Shown: positions 40,786 through 42,039 of the stretch, piece after piece
Layout: each line of letters starts with the position of its first letter
Numbering within the stretch: position 1 is the stretch's first letter
From: Planctomycetota bacterium
GTDB taxonomy: Bacteria; Planctomycetota; B15-G4; JADJEK01
Length of the DNA stretch: 42,039 nt
NCBI GenBank assembly: GCA_016709145.1
Contig: JADJEK010000017.1
Span: 1 to 42,039 of the forward strand
Reading direction: 5' to 3'
Notes under the pieces: model-generated
The model's database searches: none
The model's input: only the letters and a program-made list of their open reading frames with translations
Told to the model about the DNA's origin: nothing
Program-made: the position numbers and the translations under genes

Positions 40786-40957
40786 CTTTGAGATCCACGC
40801 CGCTCAACGAGTTCACCAGCTTCGCTGGAAGCGGGATCTTGATGGACCAGGATTCGCGGTCGGAAGGGCGGTTGATGCTGACGTGCGGAATCCACCGGCA
40901 GAGCGGCACATCCCAGGTGAAGTAGACGAAGGCGTTTGTGGACTCGTTGGATTTCAC
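40769..40957 (-). CDS. Small hypothetical protein, 62 aa
   Basis: GTG 40957 overlaps the upstream stop (GTGA), and the 3' end overlaps the fibre start by 17 nt. MKSNESTNAFVYFTWDVPLC, then RWIPHVSINRPSDRESWSIK is a small beta-type protein. It was not recognised. Confidence 0.5.
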   Translation of the reverse strand: MKSNESTNAFVYFTWDVPLCRWIPHVSINRPSDRESWSIKIPLPAKLVNSLSGVDLKDAKDV

Positions 40958-41187
40958 AGGAACCTCTCGAACTTGTAGATCGGGGCTTTGACTTTCAGGT
41001 CAAGAGTGTACCGCGCCAACGCCGGGCTTGACGACGAGGAAGCCATCGTCTCCATGTTGGAGCCACGGGTCCGCTTGCGGAACACGCAGCGGTCGATGAC
41101 GGGCGGCGGGGTTTTGTGCCAGTCCATCTCCTCCCCGTCGAACGGACCTCCGGTAAGCGTGAGCTTCACTTCTTCCTCCAGACCCAA
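40954..41187 (-). CDS. Small conserved-type phage protein, 77 aa
   Basis: MGLEEEVKLTLTGGPFDGEE then MDWHKTPPPVIDRCVFRKRT has the LTGGPFDGEEM...PP signature of a common small phage family of unknown function. It overlaps the upstream gene by 22 nt and the downstream gene by four. Confidence 0.6.
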   Translation of the reverse strand: MGLEEEVKLTLTGGPFDGEEMDWHKTPPPVIDRCVFRKRTRGSNMETMASSSSSPALARYTLDLKVKAPIYKFERFL

Positions 41188-41606
41188 TCGCCAACCTCGA
41201 ACACCGCGACCTCAGGGACGAGGCCGCAGACGATGCATTCGCGCTTGCGATTCAGATCGTCCACCTGCTCCACCCGGAGATCGTGGCGATCCTTGCCGTT
41301 GCAGTGGGTGATCCCGAGTTCCGCGTTCAGTTCGTTCACTGCTGCCGTGTACCACCTTTGCACTGACAGAGCAGAGTCAGCGTACGACTGCGACGAGAAC
41401 TCGCTTTCCGCGACCGCGTGGTACGCCTTTGCGAGTTGCATACCGCTGGGCCAGTCCTTCGTCAGCGCCTCCAGTTCGGCGAACAGGGCACCGCCGTTGT
41501 GCGACAAAGCCCCGCTGACCCGCGCTTTCTCCAGTTGGTACAGCACGCGGACCATGACCGGCCACGCGCGGACGACGCTGCGGAAGGAGTCGTCAACGGT
41601 TGTCAT
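41166..41606 (-). CDS. Hypothetical helical protein, 146 aa
   Basis: MTTVDDSFRSVVRAWPVMVR, then ALFAELEALTKDWPSGMQLA, with a CIVCG knuckle and WVWRKK near the C-terminus. It is mostly helical with a possible metal site. It overlaps both neighbours, as is usual in this leftward cluster. Confidence 0.6.
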   Translation of the reverse strand: MTTVDDSFRSVVRAWPVMVRVLYQLEKARVSGALSHNGGALFAELEALTKDWPSGMQLAKAYHAVAESEFSSQSYADSALSVQRWYTAAVNELNAELGITHCNGKDRHDLRVEQVDDLNRKRECIVCGLVPEVAVFEVGDWVWRKK

Positions 41607-41976
41607 CCTCGCACTCCGGTATGTCCTCCGTCACCTGCCACTCAGGCTCTAGCGACGGACGGAAAGTAAGGCTCTCGTATCGCTTCCGCAGATCCCCGCC
41701 CTTGTGCCAGCGCCGCCACTTGTACGGGCCACCAGTCGGGTAGTAGTCGCGGTGGTACATCAACCAGTTCTTCCCGCCGACCTGGAACGCCCAGGCCGAC
41801 GGACGGATGGATCGCTTGGCGTCGTACAGCGTGTGGCTTCGGTAGCTCGCAGCGAAGGCCTCCAGCCCACACGACGGGCACCAGATTGCCAGCACCCACC
41901 CGCGCTCCGCGTCGAACACGGGATGGGTGCCGGACGATCTCCGGTGCTTAAAACGGCATGTCGGTGTCTCCGCCAC
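41593..41976 (-). CDS. Hypothetical protein, 127 aa
   Basis: GTG 41976 lies within the 3' end of the SSB gene and may be too early; later GTG codons are possible. CRFKHRRSSGTHPVFDAERG, then IWCPSCGLEAFAASYRSHT has a C...CPSC zinc-knuckle-like set. GGKNWLMYHRDYYPTGGPYK, which is Trp/Tyr-rich, follows. The function is unknown. Confidence 0.5.
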   Translation of the reverse strand: MAETPTCRFKHRRSSGTHPVFDAERGWVLAIWCPSCGLEAFAASYRSHTLYDAKRSIRPSAWAFQVGGKNWLMYHRDYYPTGGPYKWRRWHKGGDLRKRYESLTFRPSLEPEWQVTEDIPECEDDNR

Positions 41977-42039
41977 CTCCGTTGGCAGCAGGCGGGCCGT
42001 ACGGGCGCTGGCCCTGATCCTCGTCGTACTGGATGCGGG
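41948..42039 (-). CDS. ssb: Single-stranded DNA-binding protein, C-terminal fragment
   Basis: The last 29 codons read RIQYDEDQGQRPYGPP, a Gly/Asn linker and DTDMPF-stop, the acidic tail with terminal MPF/IPF that recruits partner proteins in SSBs. The rest lies outside the window. This marks the start of a replication-gene region to the right. Confidence 0.7.
   Translation of the reverse strand, partial: RIQYDEDQGQRPYGPPAANGGGGDTDMPF

Overview
The window looks like a 42 kb piece of a high-GC tailed-phage (or prophage) genome. The evidence is a complete head and packaging module: portal, terminase large subunit, scaffold and major capsid protein. No tail-tube, tape-measure or baseplate genes are visible. 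Very large virion proteins (1439 and 1520 aa) and a beta-propeller-like, nozzle-like protein point to a short-tailed (podovirus-like) particle. No host-specific gene is present, so I do not name a host.

Layout. (1) About 1-13.5 kb: a leftward (minus-strand) block of many small accessory genes. Most stop and start codons overlap (ATGA, GTGA, TGATG), and there are strong GGAGGG ribosome-binding sites. Recognisable families are a Lar/DUF551-like protein, a KYRKKPV phage family, a hexapeptide beta-helix protein, a DUF6745-like protein with ATxxAT repeats, an alanine-repeat protein, a P63C-domain protein and a winged-helix-like protein. The first 6 kb carries many apparent frameshifts, several at homopolymers, while the rest of the window is almost free of them. 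That pattern suggests either an unpolished contig end or real gene decay. (2) 13.45-14.26 kb: a gene-free stretch dense in nested inverted repeats, probably a structured RNA. (3) 14.3-39.3 kb: one leftward zinc-ribbon gene and then the rightward structural operon, bounded upstream by two intrinsic terminators. (4) 39.3-42.0 kb: leftward genes again, including a tail-fibre-like protein, a possible small terminase and, at the right edge, the C-terminus of a single-stranded DNA-binding protein.

The most notable content is RNA. In the leftward accessory operon, nearly every untranslated gap between consecutive genes is filled by a compact RNA structure lying between the stop codon of one gene and the Shine-Dalgarno of the next. 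Two adjacent gaps (12.74-12.79 and 13.06-13.11 kb) each hold a complete type II hammerhead ribozyme, with every core nucleotide present and stems that covary between the copies. Six further gaps (6.1, 7.7, 9.1, 9.4, 11.8 and 12.1 kb) hold a second motif that I do not recognise: two interleaved short helices, both covarying between copies, some with an upstream hairpin containing a GAGCG loop. This suggests an operon cut or insulated at the RNA level between cistrons.

The terminase large subunit is also interrupted exactly in its Walker A motif by a 127-aa mini-intein, so packaging ATPase activity should depend on protein splicing.
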